Shown here piece after piece: positions 32,423 to 41,062 of a stretch of DNA of 64,000 nucleotides. The notes beneath the pieces are model-generated. The model saw only the letters and a list, made by a program, of their open reading frames with translations, ran no database searches and had not been told where the DNA came from. Where the stretch lies: positions 739,065 to 803,064 of the forward strand of contig JADJAK010000002.1 in assembly GCA_016704275.1 (NCBI GenBank), in the 5' to 3' direction. The DNA is from Gemmatimonadota bacterium (GTDB taxonomy: Bacteria; Gemmatimonadota; Gemmatimonadetes; Gemmatimonadales; GWC2-71-9). How positions within the stretch are numbered: position 1 is the stretch's first letter; each line of letters begins with the position of its first letter. Made by a program: the position numbers and the translations under genes.

Positions 32423-32488
32423 CCGAGAATCTCCTTGATCTGCAGCGTCGGGATGGCCCCCCACGCGCCGGCGCATGAAGCTCGCCCC

Positions 32489-32926
32489 TCAGCCCTCTCC
32501 CATCCTCATGCTGTACGACCACCACGTCGCCACGGCGCACCCTTGATAGTACGCGGGGCGGAGGTTGCTCTTCGGCGCAACATCCCTGAGGCTCTTGATA
32601 TACCGCGCCTTGAATTTCTCGTCGGTGAGGCCGCCAACCTCGACGCTGTCGAGTGTGCCGAGGCTTCCGATCAACATGCGGACCTCGACCACCTTGCCGC
32701 GAAGGGCGCGAGGGGAGTCGAGTGACGGGATCACCGCAAAGGGTCTGGCGGGCGTATAGCCTGGGGTGTCTTTGGTGGCGTTGGGCGGCGCGGTCACGCC
32801 GGCGCACTCGGCCGGAGTGCGCCACACCAGCGGGGGGTCACCAGGCCGGAGCAGCTTCTGAGCGGCCATCGGCGACGCACCACCCAAGAGCAACACGACG
32901 AACAGCGGGGTCACGGCGGATCGCAT
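32489..32926 (-). CDS. TonB C-terminal-domain-like secreted protein, paralogue B
   Basis: 145 residues, paralogous to 30585-31022: signal MRSAVTPLFVVLLLGGASPMAAQ, then KVVEVRMLIGSLGTLDSVEV and PAYYQGCAVATWWSYSM. The upstream DNA (CTTCAACGGGTCCCTCACCG with a TCGATATA box) matches paralogue A, so promoter and gene were duplicated together. It probably acts in the periplasm. Confidence 0.78.
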   Translation of the reverse strand: MRSAVTPLFVVLLLGGASPMAAQKLLRPGDPPLVWRTPAECAGVTAPPNATKDTPGYTPARPFAVIPSLDSPRALRGKVVEVRMLIGSLGTLDSVEVGGLTDEKFKARYIKSLRDVAPKSNLRPAYYQGCAVATWWSYSMRMGEG

Positions 32927-33068
32927 GCGGAGCTCGGCGGTGAGGGACCCGTTGAAGCTATATCGAGACGGTGGAGCGTGAGGCGCCAAGTGGGGGAGGG
33001 GCCCCGCCACCCCTTCCCCCCTTCCGCATCCGGAGCGATTCTCCGTCTCCCCCTGCACCCGAGCCGCC

Positions 33069-33309
33069 ATGCGCCGCTGGATCGTGATCCTCCTGCTCGC
33101 CGCCGCGTGCACCTCGGCCGGCGACGGGCCCGCCACCGAGACCACGCCCGAGGGACTCCAGGGATTCTCGACCGCTGCGCTCAATCCGGTCATGCTGACC
33201 GGCGAGCCGTTCATCGGGCTCCCGACGCTCGGCACCCCGCGCGACATGCTCGCCGAGGGAGAGTGGCTCTGGGTCAGCGACCGCGCGGGGAGAGCCATTC
33301 CTCCATCTG
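33069..33309 (+). pseudogene. 6-bladed beta-propeller lipoprotein, 5' part (frameshifted gene)
   Basis: The ATG at 33069 begins a lipoprotein signal (VILLLAAAC) and the first blade, ending GEWLWVSDRAGRA. The sense then continues one base over as FLHLVHTTRQVEVATFGRKG in the frame of the 3' part. The extra base lies at about 33295-33299. The same C-rich 5' region recurs before the propeller at 36347. Confidence 0.75.
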
Positions 33310-34131
33310 GTGCATACTACGCGACAGGTCGAAGTGGCCACCTTCGGACGGAAAGGCGAGGGGCCGGGCGACTTCGGCGGCTTCCCCCAACTCTCGCTCC
33401 GCCCAGGCGACAGTGGCGGCGTCTGGGGCTACGACGAGCGACAGTTTCGCATGACACGCGTCACACACGACAGCATCCCGAGGGTGACGACGCTGCGGCT
33501 CGAGTACCCGCAGATCGCGTTCTGGGGTGGATGGGTCGGCCCCACGAGGATCGCGCAGGTCGGCGACTTCGACACCAACCGCGTGATGCTCGTCGACACG
33601 GTCGGCGTCCTCCACGCGATGCACACCGTCCCGCTGCTTGGCCCCGACAGCGTCGGCATCGAAGCGCGTCGCAACGCCGCCACCGGGATCACCGTCTGCG
33701 CCGACCCAGCCGGCGGGCGCTTCGCAATCTCCTACGTGGCGGCCGGGCGCGTCGAACTGCACGACACCGCAGGGAGTCACCAACTCGCGGCGGTCCCCTT
33801 CCCGTCGAACGGCGACTTCGGCCGCGGCAAGGAAGGCAAGTGGACGCTGCGCACCCCGTGGCGCTACTACGCCGGCTGCACCGCCACGTCGACCGCCGTC
33901 TACGCACTCTTCGCCGGCCACACTGATGACGGTCACACCATCGCCGCGCGTCAAGTGCATCGCTTCGCCTGGGACGGCACGCTGCTCGGCGTGCTGCAGC
34001 TCGATCATCCCGCCTCGGTCGTGGCGGTCAGCGGCGACACGCTGCTCTACACCGGATCGGCGGAGAGTGACAGCATCATTCGATACCGCCTCCCGCGGGC
34101 GGTAGCACTGAGCACGAGTCGCCCGCATTGA
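33310..34131 (+). CDS. 6-bladed beta-propeller protein, 3' part (frameshifted gene)
   Basis: 273 codons carry blades two to six, beginning with the family signature FGRKGEGPGDFGGF. Joined to the 5' part at 33069 after removing one base near 33297, the protein would be about 353 residues and exported. The stop TGA overlaps the next ATG by one base (TGATG), so it is coupled to the following propeller gene. Confidence 0.78.
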   Translation: MHTTRQVEVATFGRKGEGPGDFGGFPQLSLRPGDSGGVWGYDERQFRMTRVTHDSIPRVTTLRLEYPQIAFWGGWVGPTRIAQVGDFDTNRVMLVDTVGVLHAMHTVPLLGPDSVGIEARRNAATGITVCADPAGGRFAISYVAAGRVELHDTAGSHQLAAVPFPSNGDFGRGKEGKWTLRTPWRYYAGCTATSTAVYALFAGHTDDGHTIAARQVHRFAWDGTLLGVLQLDHPASVVAVSGDTLLYTGSAESDSIIRYRLPRAVALSTSRPH

Positions 34132-35282
34132 TGTTCCTCGCGCACTGTCTCTGCATCATGCTGGTGCCTTCACTGATGTGGGCGCAGTCGCCGGTGCGCG
34201 ACAGTGCCGGCGTGACAATGGTCCGCACTGTTCCGGTCGCGACGACACCTGTGGTGGTGTCGCGCCAGGCGTCACGCGTCATCACGGTCGGGGCCGACGT
34301 AGACGTGGTCGGTGCCCTGCGGATGTCGGACGGCACGATCTGGATCGCGGATGCAGCGGCGCGCAAACTGTGGCGCGTCGGCGCGGGGAACGCGCGGAGT
34401 GCGGTCGGCGACTGGACATCCATCTACGGGATGCTCCGCGCCGGCGCCGATTCCTTGTTGGTCTGGGATGGCGCAGCGAGGCAGGCACGGATCCTCGACC
34501 GGACGGGGCGGCAGCGTGGCAGCAGCGGTGTGCGCGCATTGCGCGACATCACCCGCCCGAATGGGAGCAGCGGTCGTCCGGCGTTGCTGCTGCATGGGAT
34601 GTTCCGGGATGGTTCGCTGCTCGGCGAGGTACGTGACCCGTATCGTGACGGCCGAGTGAGTCATGTCGAGGCAGATTCGGCGCCGGTGGTCGTTGTTGGT
34701 CGAAGCGGGTCGATCACCGCGGTCGATACGGTGCTTCGCATGGAGCGCGTGCTCTACCGTGGTGCGCGGAGTGGGATGAACGCACCGCTGCCATTCGGTC
34801 GGAGTGGCCAACTCGTCGCGGTCGACGACGGCTATCTGTACAGTGATGGCGCCGCGTACCGCATCGAGGAGCACGGCCAGGATGGCGCGCTGCGGCGGGT
34901 GATCCAGCTGGCGCGGCCACTTCAGGTGGTGACTCCCGCGGAGATTGCGCGCTTCAAGGCGGCGCGACTGGCCACGATCCCGGCGGATCTGCGCGCGGAA
35001 TACGCGGCCGGACTCGACTGGCTCCCCTGGCCCGCACGAAAGGGGGGCTGGACGGCACTGCAGCGTGACGCGGCGGGGCGTCTCTGGGCCCGGCAGTGGG
35101 CCACTGACGACGAGGACGCCACCTGGGACCTATTCTCTCCGGACGGCCGCCACCTCGGCACGACCACGGTGCCGGCAGGCGTCACCGTCCTCGACATCGG
35201 GCGCGACTACCTGCTCGGTGTGGCGGCTGGGGCGAGGGGGGTGGAGGTGCGGGTGTACGGGACGACGTGGGACGGCCGCTGA
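34131..35282 (+). CDS. Secreted 6-bladed beta-propeller protein
   Basis: 383 residues with signal MFLAHCLCIMLVPSLMWAQ, then the family start motif RDSAGVTMVRT seen also at 36347. Blades are recognisable (MSDGTIWIADAAARKLWRVG, RTGRQRG). It is translationally coupled to the frameshifted propeller before it. It has no catalytic motif. Confidence 0.75.
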   Translation: MFLAHCLCIMLVPSLMWAQSPVRDSAGVTMVRTVPVATTPVVVSRQASRVITVGADVDVVGALRMSDGTIWIADAAARKLWRVGAGNARSAVGDWTSIYGMLRAGADSLLVWDGAARQARILDRTGRQRGSSGVRALRDITRPNGSSGRPALLLHGMFRDGSLLGEVRDPYRDGRVSHVEADSAPVVVVGRSGSITAVDTVLRMERVLYRGARSGMNAPLPFGRSGQLVAVDDGYLYSDGAAYRIEEHGQDGALRRVIQLARPLQVVTPAEIARFKAARLATIPADLRAEYAAGLDWLPWPARKGGWTALQRDAAGRLWARQWATDDEDATWDLFSPDGRHLGTTTVPAGVTVLDIGRDYLLGVAAGARGVEVRVYGTTWDGR

Positions 35283-35401
35283 TCCCTCACGCCGCACCCG
35301 AAGTATCTGGCACCGTCCCGCGGAATCCCGCTCCCACGCAGTCGACGCTCGCCGCAGATCTTCCCCCGTTGTGCCAGGCCCAAACCGCCGCCCCGGCCCG
35401 C

Positions 35402-35440
35402 TTGACCCCCACACCGTAGTACACTACAGTGTAGTATAGT
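35402..35440 (+). promoter_or_regulatory. Toxin-antitoxin promoter with operator palindrome
   Basis: The -35 TTGACC (35402-35407) and -10 TACAGT (35425-35430) are 17 bp apart. The -10 lies in a perfect 14-bp palindrome, TACACT-AC-AGTGTA (35420-35433), flanked by GTAGT repeats. This is the arrangement expected for autorepression by the XRE antitoxin. Confidence 0.65.
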
Positions 35441-35470
35441 TGTCGGGCACCCATCCGAATCGTGTCCGCC

Positions 35471-35821
35471 ATGCGCCTGACCTTCGTCGAAACGGTGCTG
35501 TTCACGAAACGCGTCCAGGAACTGGGGCTCGAGGCCGGGCTGCGCGGACTCCAGGCGGCGCTCATGGCCAACCCGACGCAGGGCGATCTGGACCCCGGCA
35601 CGGGTGGCCTGCGAAAAGTGCGCATCCCGGATGCGGGACGAGGAAAGGGGAAGCGCGGCGGTGCGAGGGTTCACTATCTGTACCTGCCCCACAGTGCGCT
35701 CATTTACCTCCTCTTCGTTTATGGCAAGGATGAGCTCATCACATTGAGCGCTGTCCAGAAGAAGCAGCTGAGACGTGTCGTGGAGGCAATTCGCACTGAA
35801 TGGGAGTTCCGACGCCGGTAG
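35471..35821 (+). CDS. RelE/HigB-type toxin
   Basis: A 116-residue protein from the ATG at 35471 (MRLTFVETVLFTKRV). The RelE-like core is visible: LQAALMANPTQGDLDPGTGG, then KVRIPDAGRGKGKRGGARVHYLYL and IYLLFVYGKDELITLSAVQK. Members cleave mRNA at the ribosome. Toxin-first order followed by an XRE-type partner matches HigBA/NadS-like modules. Confidence 0.85.
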   Translation: MRLTFVETVLFTKRVQELGLEAGLRGLQAALMANPTQGDLDPGTGGLRKVRIPDAGRGKGKRGGARVHYLYLPHSALIYLLFVYGKDELITLSAVQKKQLRRVVEAIRTEWEFRRR

Positions 35822-35877
35822 CGCCCAGTCCCGCAGCAGCCGGTCCGTGGCTCGATCATTTCATGAGGACGAGGACG

Positions 35878-36291
35878 ATGAAGGCCGATCACTTTGCTGC
35901 GTTGCTGGAGTCGACCCACCAGGCACTCGAACATGCGCAGGGGAAGCGGGAGCTCCGGACGACGACGCTTCCGAGACCGCCGCAAGCGATGGGACCCGAG
36001 GAGGTCCGGATGCTGCGCGAGAGGGTGAACGCATCGCAGGCCGTCTTCGCGCACTTCCTGAATGTGAGCACCAAGCTCGTGCAGGCCTGGGAGTCCGATC
36101 GACGACGCCCCGAGGGCGCAGCACTCCGACTGCTCGAGCTCGGCGCAGCGAACCCGCGCATTGTCTTTCGCGGGCTGCCTGTCCACACCGTCGAAAAGCC
36201 GGTACACGCGAAACGCCCCCGCGCGGCGGCAGCGGGCGACGCCTCGAAGAAAGTGGCGGCGAAGCGAAGGTCGTCGAAGCGGGGGGCCTGA
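35878..36291 (+). CDS. XRE-family antitoxin (NadS/HigA-like)
   Basis: A 137-residue protein from the ATG at 35878 (GAGGACGAGGACG upstream). The helix-turn-helix is at about 37-85: RMLRERVNASQAVFAHFLNV followed by STKLVQAWESDRRRPEGAAL, the pattern of NadS-like antitoxins. A basic Ala/Lys/Arg C-terminal tail follows. It neutralises the upstream RelE-type toxin and represses the promoter at 35402-35440. Confidence 0.82.
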   Translation: MKADHFAALLESTHQALEHAQGKRELRTTTLPRPPQAMGPEEVRMLRERVNASQAVFAHFLNVSTKLVQAWESDRRRPEGAALRLLELGAANPRIVFRGLPVHTVEKPVHAKRPRAAAAGDASKKVAAKRRSSKRGA

Positions 36292-36346
36292 GTGGGCCTC
36301 CCCCGCCACCCCTTCCCCTCCCGCCATTTCAGCGCGATCCTCCCCC

Positions 36347-36725
36347 ATGCCCCTTCACATCCCGATTCGGTCGACCCTCCTGCTCGCGGCATGCCTGACC
36401 GCCTGCGGCAAGGCGTCTCGTGACGCCGCAGGCACGTCCGACAGTGCCGGCGTTACGCTCGTCCGCAATCCGGCGCGGGAGGCCAGTGATTCCGGGCCGT
36501 GGACGCTGGTCGAGGGCCTCCGCATTAGCGGCGACAGCGGCGCGGGCGAGTTGCGCTTCGGCCGGTTGTCCGGCCTCGTGCTCGACCCCGCGGGCAACAT
36601 CTACAGCATGGACGCCGATCGTCGCGTGGTCCTGAAGTTCTCACCGGCTGGCGCGCTGCTGCGCACCTTCGCCGGGCCAGGGGAAGGGCCGGGTGAGATC
36701 GGCGGAGGGATGGTGTTACCTGCTC
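36347..36725 (+). pseudogene. 6-bladed beta-propeller lipoprotein, 5' part (frameshifted gene)
   Basis: The ATG at 36347 starts a lipoprotein signal (TLLLAACLTAC) and TSDSAGVTLVRN, then the first blade with the GEGPGEIGG signature. Sense passes to the neighbouring frame near 36720-36740 (CTCGCGGCCGGC). The next sense codons give GNGTIFVVDPANDRLHSYDS. Confidence 0.75.
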
Positions 36726-37595
36726 GCGGCCGGCAACGGGACGATCTTCGTGGTGGACCCTGCCAATGACCGGCTGCACTCCTACGACAGCAGCGGCACC
36801 CACCTCGCCGATCAGCCGATCGATCTTCCTGCCGGCTCACCGGTCGAGTGGAGCATCACCCCCGATGGCGTCGTTCTCGTCCAACTGAAGCCGATGGCGC
36901 GGGACGGCGACAGTACGCCGGCTGCCATCAGCTACATCGTGCGGCTCACGCCACCGCACGACACGGTCGTTGCGCTCCCCGGCGGCAGCGTCATCGACAT
37001 GCGTGGCGGTCTTTCCAGAATGAAGACCACGCTGTTCCGGGCCGAGCCGACGTGGATGGTCCTGCCGACGGGGCGCATCGTGACGGGCGATCCCGTGCGC
37101 TTTGGCTATCGAGAGCATGGCGATGCCGGCGCCGTCATCCGCGACGTCTCGCTCGTCTCGCCGCAGCTGCCGGTCACGGCGGATGACCAGAGCGCCGCGC
37201 GGACCGCGGTTCGAGAGTATTTCGGGAAGCAGTTCGCCTCGGGTGGCCCCGCGCCGGCCTCGATGATCGAGACGATCCTCGGCAACATCTCCTTCGCCGA
37301 GTTCTATCCGGCTTTCAGCGCGATGCGGCCGGGACCGTTCGGCACGATCATGGTGCAGCGCTTCCGGACGATTCCGGAGATGCGCGCGGGCGGCGCCGCG
37401 CTGACGATGGAGGCGATGCAGGGCAGCTCATCGGTGTGGGAAGTCTTCAGCGAGAAGGGGCAGCACCTCGGGCCGGTGCGCTTCCCGCCGACGTTCCGCC
37501 CACTCGCCGTTCGTGGCACTGCCATCTGGGGGCTCGCGACCGACGAGATGGACGTACAGAGCATCGTGCGACTGGATGTGCGCGAGCGGCGGTAG
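36693..37595 (+). CDS. 6-bladed beta-propeller protein, 3' part (frameshifted gene)
   Basis: 300 codons; propeller sense starts about residue 13 (AAGNGTIFVVDPANDR) and includes WVLPTGRIV-like blades and the closing FGLATDE-type strand (IWGLATDEMDVQSIVRL). Joined with the 5' part it would be about 416 residues. It follows the toxin-antitoxin pair on the same strand but is probably a separate unit. Confidence 0.78.
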   Translation: MRSAEGWCYLLAAGNGTIFVVDPANDRLHSYDSSGTHLADQPIDLPAGSPVEWSITPDGVVLVQLKPMARDGDSTPAAISYIVRLTPPHDTVVALPGGSVIDMRGGLSRMKTTLFRAEPTWMVLPTGRIVTGDPVRFGYREHGDAGAVIRDVSLVSPQLPVTADDQSAARTAVREYFGKQFASGGPAPASMIETILGNISFAEFYPAFSAMRPGPFGTIMVQRFRTIPEMRAGGAALTMEAMQGSSSVWEVFSEKGQHLGPVRFPPTFRPLAVRGTAIWGLATDEMDVQSIVRLDVRERR

Positions 37596-37649
37596 GGGGG
37601 AAGTTTCTCGCTCCGCCCGCGATGACAACCCTTGAGCACCCCCAACTCG

Positions 37650-38765
37650 CTACCGCTTCACCAGCGCATACCGCACCACGAACGGCACCCCATCCGTATC
37701 CCGCTCCACTGCGTAGAGCTTCCCGCCGCGCACGACCACGAACCGACCGACGTCGGGAACGGGCGGCGCTGCCATCGTGGCGAGGCGAGTCCCCGTCCTG
37801 CTCCACACGTCGATCTCCGCCTTCCCTGGACGTCGCACCCAAGCCCAGACGCGCCCCTCGTCGTCCAGATCGAGCGCACGCACCGTCGGATAGGTGCGCG
37901 GAATCCGACTGACATCGATCGTGCCTGGCGGTGCGCGCTCGGCCAGCTTCCGGATGAACGCGATCGCGGAGTCGCGTGCCGCCGCGGGGATCGGCGCCGG
38001 CGCTTCCTTGCGCGTCTGATCGAATCGGATCGCGCCGGTGCCGAGTTCGATCGCCATGATGTGATACTCCGATCCGGAACCACACCAGATCGCACCCGCA
38101 CCATCGAGTTGGAATAGGGTGCTCGGCGCGAAGGGGGACGACGAAGGTTCCACCGCCGCCCGTCGGCGTGCGATAGCTCGACATCCAATCGCGGGCGTCG
38201 GCCATGAGGAGGCAGTCAGGCATGCGCAGCGAATCGACGCGCGCCGTCTTCGGATCGAAGCGACCGACCACGCTCCCTCTGCTCGAGCGAAGCGTCTCGA
38301 GGAGCCGACCATGCGGGTCGAAGGTGGCTTCCCAAATCCCACCGAACCCCAGCTCGAAGGTCGCAGGTGCGTCGCGGGTTTGCCGCGGGTGTCGAACACC
38401 ACCATCCGTTCCTGGCCGATGTCATTGACCCAGATCTTGCCGTCCGGCGCGACGAGCATCCCGTTCGGGCTCCGAAATTCTCCAGGCCCTTCGCCGTTCC
38501 GGCCAATCCGCTGCACGAATCGTCCGCGCGGATCGAAGACGCGAATTTCCAGCGCCTGCAAGTCGAGTACGAAGATCTGTCCCTTGCCGTCCACGGCCAG
38601 GGCCCGAATGTCGTTGAATGAAGCGGCGCCGGTATCTGCACCGCCGATCCGCAGGTCCTCGACCAGGCGCCAGCGCTGTTGCGCTGAGGCAGGTCGAACG
38701 AAGAGCGTGGCGAGGAGGATGACCAGAGCTGCGATTCGGGTGCACGGCGAAATCGATGGACGCAT
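37650..38765 (-). CDS. 6-bladed beta-propeller protein with two compensating frameshifts
   Basis: 371 codons from the ATG at 38765 (signal IAALVILLATLFVRPASAQ). Residues about 50-130 carry FGVFDPRGRFV-type blades and GRNGEGPGEFRSPNG. From about 38372 to 38137 the frame reads Arg/Ser-rich nonsense, while the next frame reads proper propeller sequence (FELGFGGIWEATFDPHGRLL, MADARDWMSSYRTPT). Sense returns at FQLDGAGAIW. The second shift coincides with a G5 run at 38133-38137. The true protein differs from the printed translation over about 80 residues. Confidence 0.75.
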   Translation of the reverse strand: MRPSISPCTRIAALVILLATLFVRPASAQQRWRLVEDLRIGGADTGAASFNDIRALAVDGKGQIFVLDLQALEIRVFDPRGRFVQRIGRNGEGPGEFRSPNGMLVAPDGKIWVNDIGQERMVVFDTRGKPATHLRPSSWGSVGFGKPPSTRMVGSSRRFARAEGAWSVASIRRRRASIRCACLTASSWPTPAIGCRAIARRRAAVEPSSSPFAPSTLFQLDGAGAIWCGSGSEYHIMAIELGTGAIRFDQTRKEAPAPIPAAARDSAIAFIRKLAERAPPGTIDVSRIPRTYPTVRALDLDDEGRVWAWVRRPGKAEIDVWSRTGTRLATMAAPPVPDVGRFVVVRGGKLYAVERDTDGVPFVVRYALVKR

Positions 38766-38854
38766 AGGCTGCACGTGTCCGGGAAGAGGTGCTTCAACCA
38801 TACCACGGAGCCGGTCGAGTCGAGTCGCCAGTCCGCCCCAGGCTGCGCGGTGTT

Positions 38855-39283
38855 CTACCGAGGGACGTCGGCCTTGCGTGGGCGCCCGCCGAGTGCGCCA
38901 TTGGCGCGGGAGGCTTGGGCCTTGGCGGTGGTTCGCGCGGCACCGCCGGCTGCGCCGGAGGCGCGCAGCAGGAGGCCGCGACCGAGGGCCAGATGCGCCA
39001 GCGCGGAGAGACCCAGGTCCTCGTCGAGGCGCTCCCAGCGAAGGCTCACCCCGGCGACGCCGACCGTCACGCCGGCCAACTCCCGGTCGGTCGCGTGCCG
39101 GAGCGGTGGTACGAGATCAATGGGCACCGACAGCACGGTGCCGTTCGTGAGCCCGATCCGGAGGCACCGCCCGGCGCGGTCGAAGCGCGCCTCTGCCGCG
39201 ACGGGCTGTCCGGCACGCGCTCGCCGCCGCGCCGCAGGGATCTGCGCGAGGATGTCGGCGTCTGACACTTGAGTTCTAGCCAT
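38855..39283 (-). CDS. DUF2442 domain protein
   Basis: A 142-residue protein. RFDRAGRCLRIGLTNGTVL, then LRHATDRELAGVTVG and LRWERLDEDLGL are the DUF2442 core. An Ala/Arg-rich C-terminal tail ends NGALGGRPRK, an AT-hook-like GRPRK. It overlaps the DUF4160 gene by 8 bases; such pairs are predicted toxin-antitoxin-like modules, with DUF2442 possibly the DNA-binding antitoxin. This role is inferred. Confidence 0.8.
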   Translation of the reverse strand: MARTQVSDADILAQIPAARRRARAGQPVAAEARFDRAGRCLRIGLTNGTVLSVPIDLVPPLRHATDRELAGVTVGVAGVSLRWERLDEDLGLSALAHLALGRGLLLRASGAAGGAARTTAKAQASRANGALGGRPRKADVPR

Positions 39284-39527
39284 GCAGCTTCCTCCACGCC
39301 GCGTCGATCAGCGCATGGTGGGTTTCGACCAAGCGGAACGCCCGAAGCACATCGGCATTCCGCATTCGGTACACCGCCCAGACGGCCGGGGGTGACGTCG
39401 CCGTCCCGAGCCGAATGACGACGAGCTCATCATGACCGCGTTCGACATGGACATGCGGCGGTGGATGCTCACGCGGCGGTCCGTGGACCCGGAGGATGAA
39501 GCCGTCCGTCTTGAGGACCGTCGGCAT
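39276..39527 (-). CDS. DUF4160 domain protein
   Basis: 83 residues from MPTVLKTDGFILRVHGPPRE (ATG at 39527). The EHPPPHVHVE motif is diagnostic of DUF4160. It precedes and overlaps a DUF2442 gene. DUF4160/DUF2442 pairs are widespread in accessory DNA and have been proposed as toxin-antitoxin modules; activity is untested. Confidence 0.82.
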   Translation of the reverse strand: MPTVLKTDGFILRVHGPPREHPPPHVHVERGHDELVVIRLGTATSPPAVWAVYRMRNADVLRAFRLVETHHALIDAAWRKLHG

Positions 39528-39722
39528 AGGGGACGTTAACCCAACGCTTAGGTTTTGGCAAGGCGAACGATTCGTGGCCACATCGGAGCTCCGGCGTCGC
39601 CGCGCCCGGTGGACCACCCGGGGCTGCATGATGCCGATTATGGGCGCATCCCCATTGGACGGCGGACCGGAGGACCGCACCTAGTGGCCGATTCACGCGT
39701 GCCCATTCGGCCGCGGCCTACC

Positions 39723-40124
39723 CTACGGCCTGATCGTCTGACTCCTCCCGCTCGGCCCCGTCACCCGGACGAAGCTCCCGGTGTCACGGGCAAAGAGCTG
39801 CAGCCCGCCGTCCTTGTCATCGGAGAGGGCGAGGGCGGTGCCGTTGGCGGCGGCGGTGAGCTTCACGACCGGGCCGCTCGTGGGATCGATGAGGCGGAGC
39901 AGTACCGTCTCGGGATAGCGGACGCCGGCGACGGTGGCCGCGGGCTGCACGGTGAGAGAGGCGCGGACGCGTTGCTGGGCATCGACGATCTCGAGGCCGC
40001 CGGCGCGGAGGACGCCCGACGAGCCCTGGCGCGCGGCGACCGGATCGACGCGGCCTAGGAGGATGCCGCCGAGGAGGAGGAGGTTGAGGACGGTGAGGCC
40101 GAGGGCGAGCGATTCGCGGCGCAT
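39723..40124 (-). CDS. Membrane-anchored hypothetical protein
   Basis: A 133-residue protein with one N-terminal helix (LALGLTVLNLLLLGGILLG) and a soluble beta-rich domain (VLRAGGLEIVDAQQRVRASL, then LIDPTSGPVVKLTAAANG and FVRVTGPSGRSQ). The short repeats of small residues suggest a beta-helix or sandwich. The family is not recognised. Confidence 0.65.
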   Translation of the reverse strand: MRRESLALGLTVLNLLLLGGILLGRVDPVAARQGSSGVLRAGGLEIVDAQQRVRASLTVQPAATVAGVRYPETVLLRLIDPTSGPVVKLTAAANGTALALSDDKDGGLQLFARDTGSFVRVTGPSGRSQTIRP

Positions 40125-40712
40125 GGGGGCTCCGGGAAGAAGGGGGTGGTCTTCCTGAGATGGCGCGGGGGCGGGAGGGGTTTAGTGGAGGGAGCGGCCT
40201 CATGCCACGGACTGGAACTTCAATTTCGCCTCAAACGGCTCGGGCTCGCCGCGGTTCGGAGAGGTCAGGAAGCAGGACGTCGACGCGCGCGGCGTGCTGC
40301 GTCCGGCGCGACTACATCACGCGGGGCCGTCCGGCAAACGACTACTTCGTCGAGCGCTTCAACGGGTGAATACGGAATAATTCTGTGAGATTGCAGCGGT
40401 TTACCTAGGTCGCGAAGGCAAGGGGCCTCATCGAAGCGTGTCGGGATGACCACAACGCGATTCGTCGGCACTGCACCTTGCAGAAAGGCGCCACGTCCGA
40501 GTGTGCTGTCGCGTTGGAGGCGGTCGTCACAGCAGGATCACTGATATCATTTGGCCCGGCCTGGACCTCAGAGAAAGGAAACCTCAGAGTTCTGTAGACC
40601 GGTGCGGTGCTAGTGATCCGACTAGGGATTTTCCCAGTGGACCATTTATCAGTCCCGACGCACATTACCGGCTCACGGACGACGGTATTCCCATTCATCG
40701 TTTGGAGGGGTC
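40125..40712. other. Gene-poor stretch before the cysteine-rich peptide gene
   Basis: 588 bases with no convincing gene on either strand; the DNA becomes more AT-rich from about 40370. At 40326-40369 a plus-strand frame reads RPANDYFVERFNG, faintly like the DDE-motif end of an IS3 transposase; this may be a remnant but is too short to call. The 3' part must hold the promoter and leader of the 40713 gene. Confidence 0.4.
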
Positions 40713-40991
40713 ATGCGAGTGAACCCGAAGGTGATCATTGCGTTGTGCACGATCATTACCGTGGCCGGTGCGCGGGCTGGTGCGCTTCGCGCGGAGACCG
40801 GGGGCGGTAACTGCCCCTCGAGTGCTTGCCCGGAGACCGGCAGCTGTGGGGTCGACTTCGGTCCGGCCGCTCTCTGCACAGCTGCAGGCAATGCGCAAGC
40901 CGGCTGCACAGCGAATCTCCAGTTCTCCTCGTGCAGCACGTTGGCGAATTGCAACAGCATTGGCATCGGTGCGCTTTGCTACTGGAGCTAG
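40713..40991 (+). CDS. Small secreted eight-cysteine peptide precursor
   Basis: 92 residues with a strong ribosome site (GGAGGGG 4 bases before ATG). Residues 1-22 form a signal peptide (IIALCTIITVAGARA). The mature part is small, Gly/Ala/Ser-rich, nearly uncharged and has eight cysteines (34, 39, 45, 55, 65, 74, 80, 89), an even number suited to four disulfides; it ends C-Y-W-S. No known family is recognised. It is followed on the same strand by a large secreted protein, a propeller and a DsbA-like protein that could fold it. Bacteriocin, adhesin or signalling peptide are all possible. Confidence 0.75.
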   Translation: MRVNPKVIIALCTIITVAGARAGALRAETGGGNCPSSACPETGSCGVDFGPAALCTAAGNAQAGCTANLQFSSCSTLANCNSIGIGALCYWS

Positions 40992-41012
40992 GTTAGGGTT
41001 GGCCTCCTGACC

Positions 41013-41062
41013 GGCCGGGAGGGACGCTCTACGGCTCGCCTTGCGTTGGGCGCCTCCCGGCC
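41013..41062 (+). terminator. Hairpin with 10-bp perfect stem after the peptide gene
   Basis: GGCCGGGAGG (41013-41022) pairs perfectly with CCTCCCGGCC (41053-41062) across a 30-base loop. A run of C, not T, follows (41061-41070). It lies between the peptide gene and the next gene, so it could stabilise the peptide transcript or attenuate readthrough; it is not a standard intrinsic terminator. Confidence 0.5.

Noticed and set aside
40160..40369. Remnant of an IS3 transposase (RPANDYFVERFNG)
   Set aside because: The match is about a dozen residues and the rest of the frame is not transposase; it could be chance.
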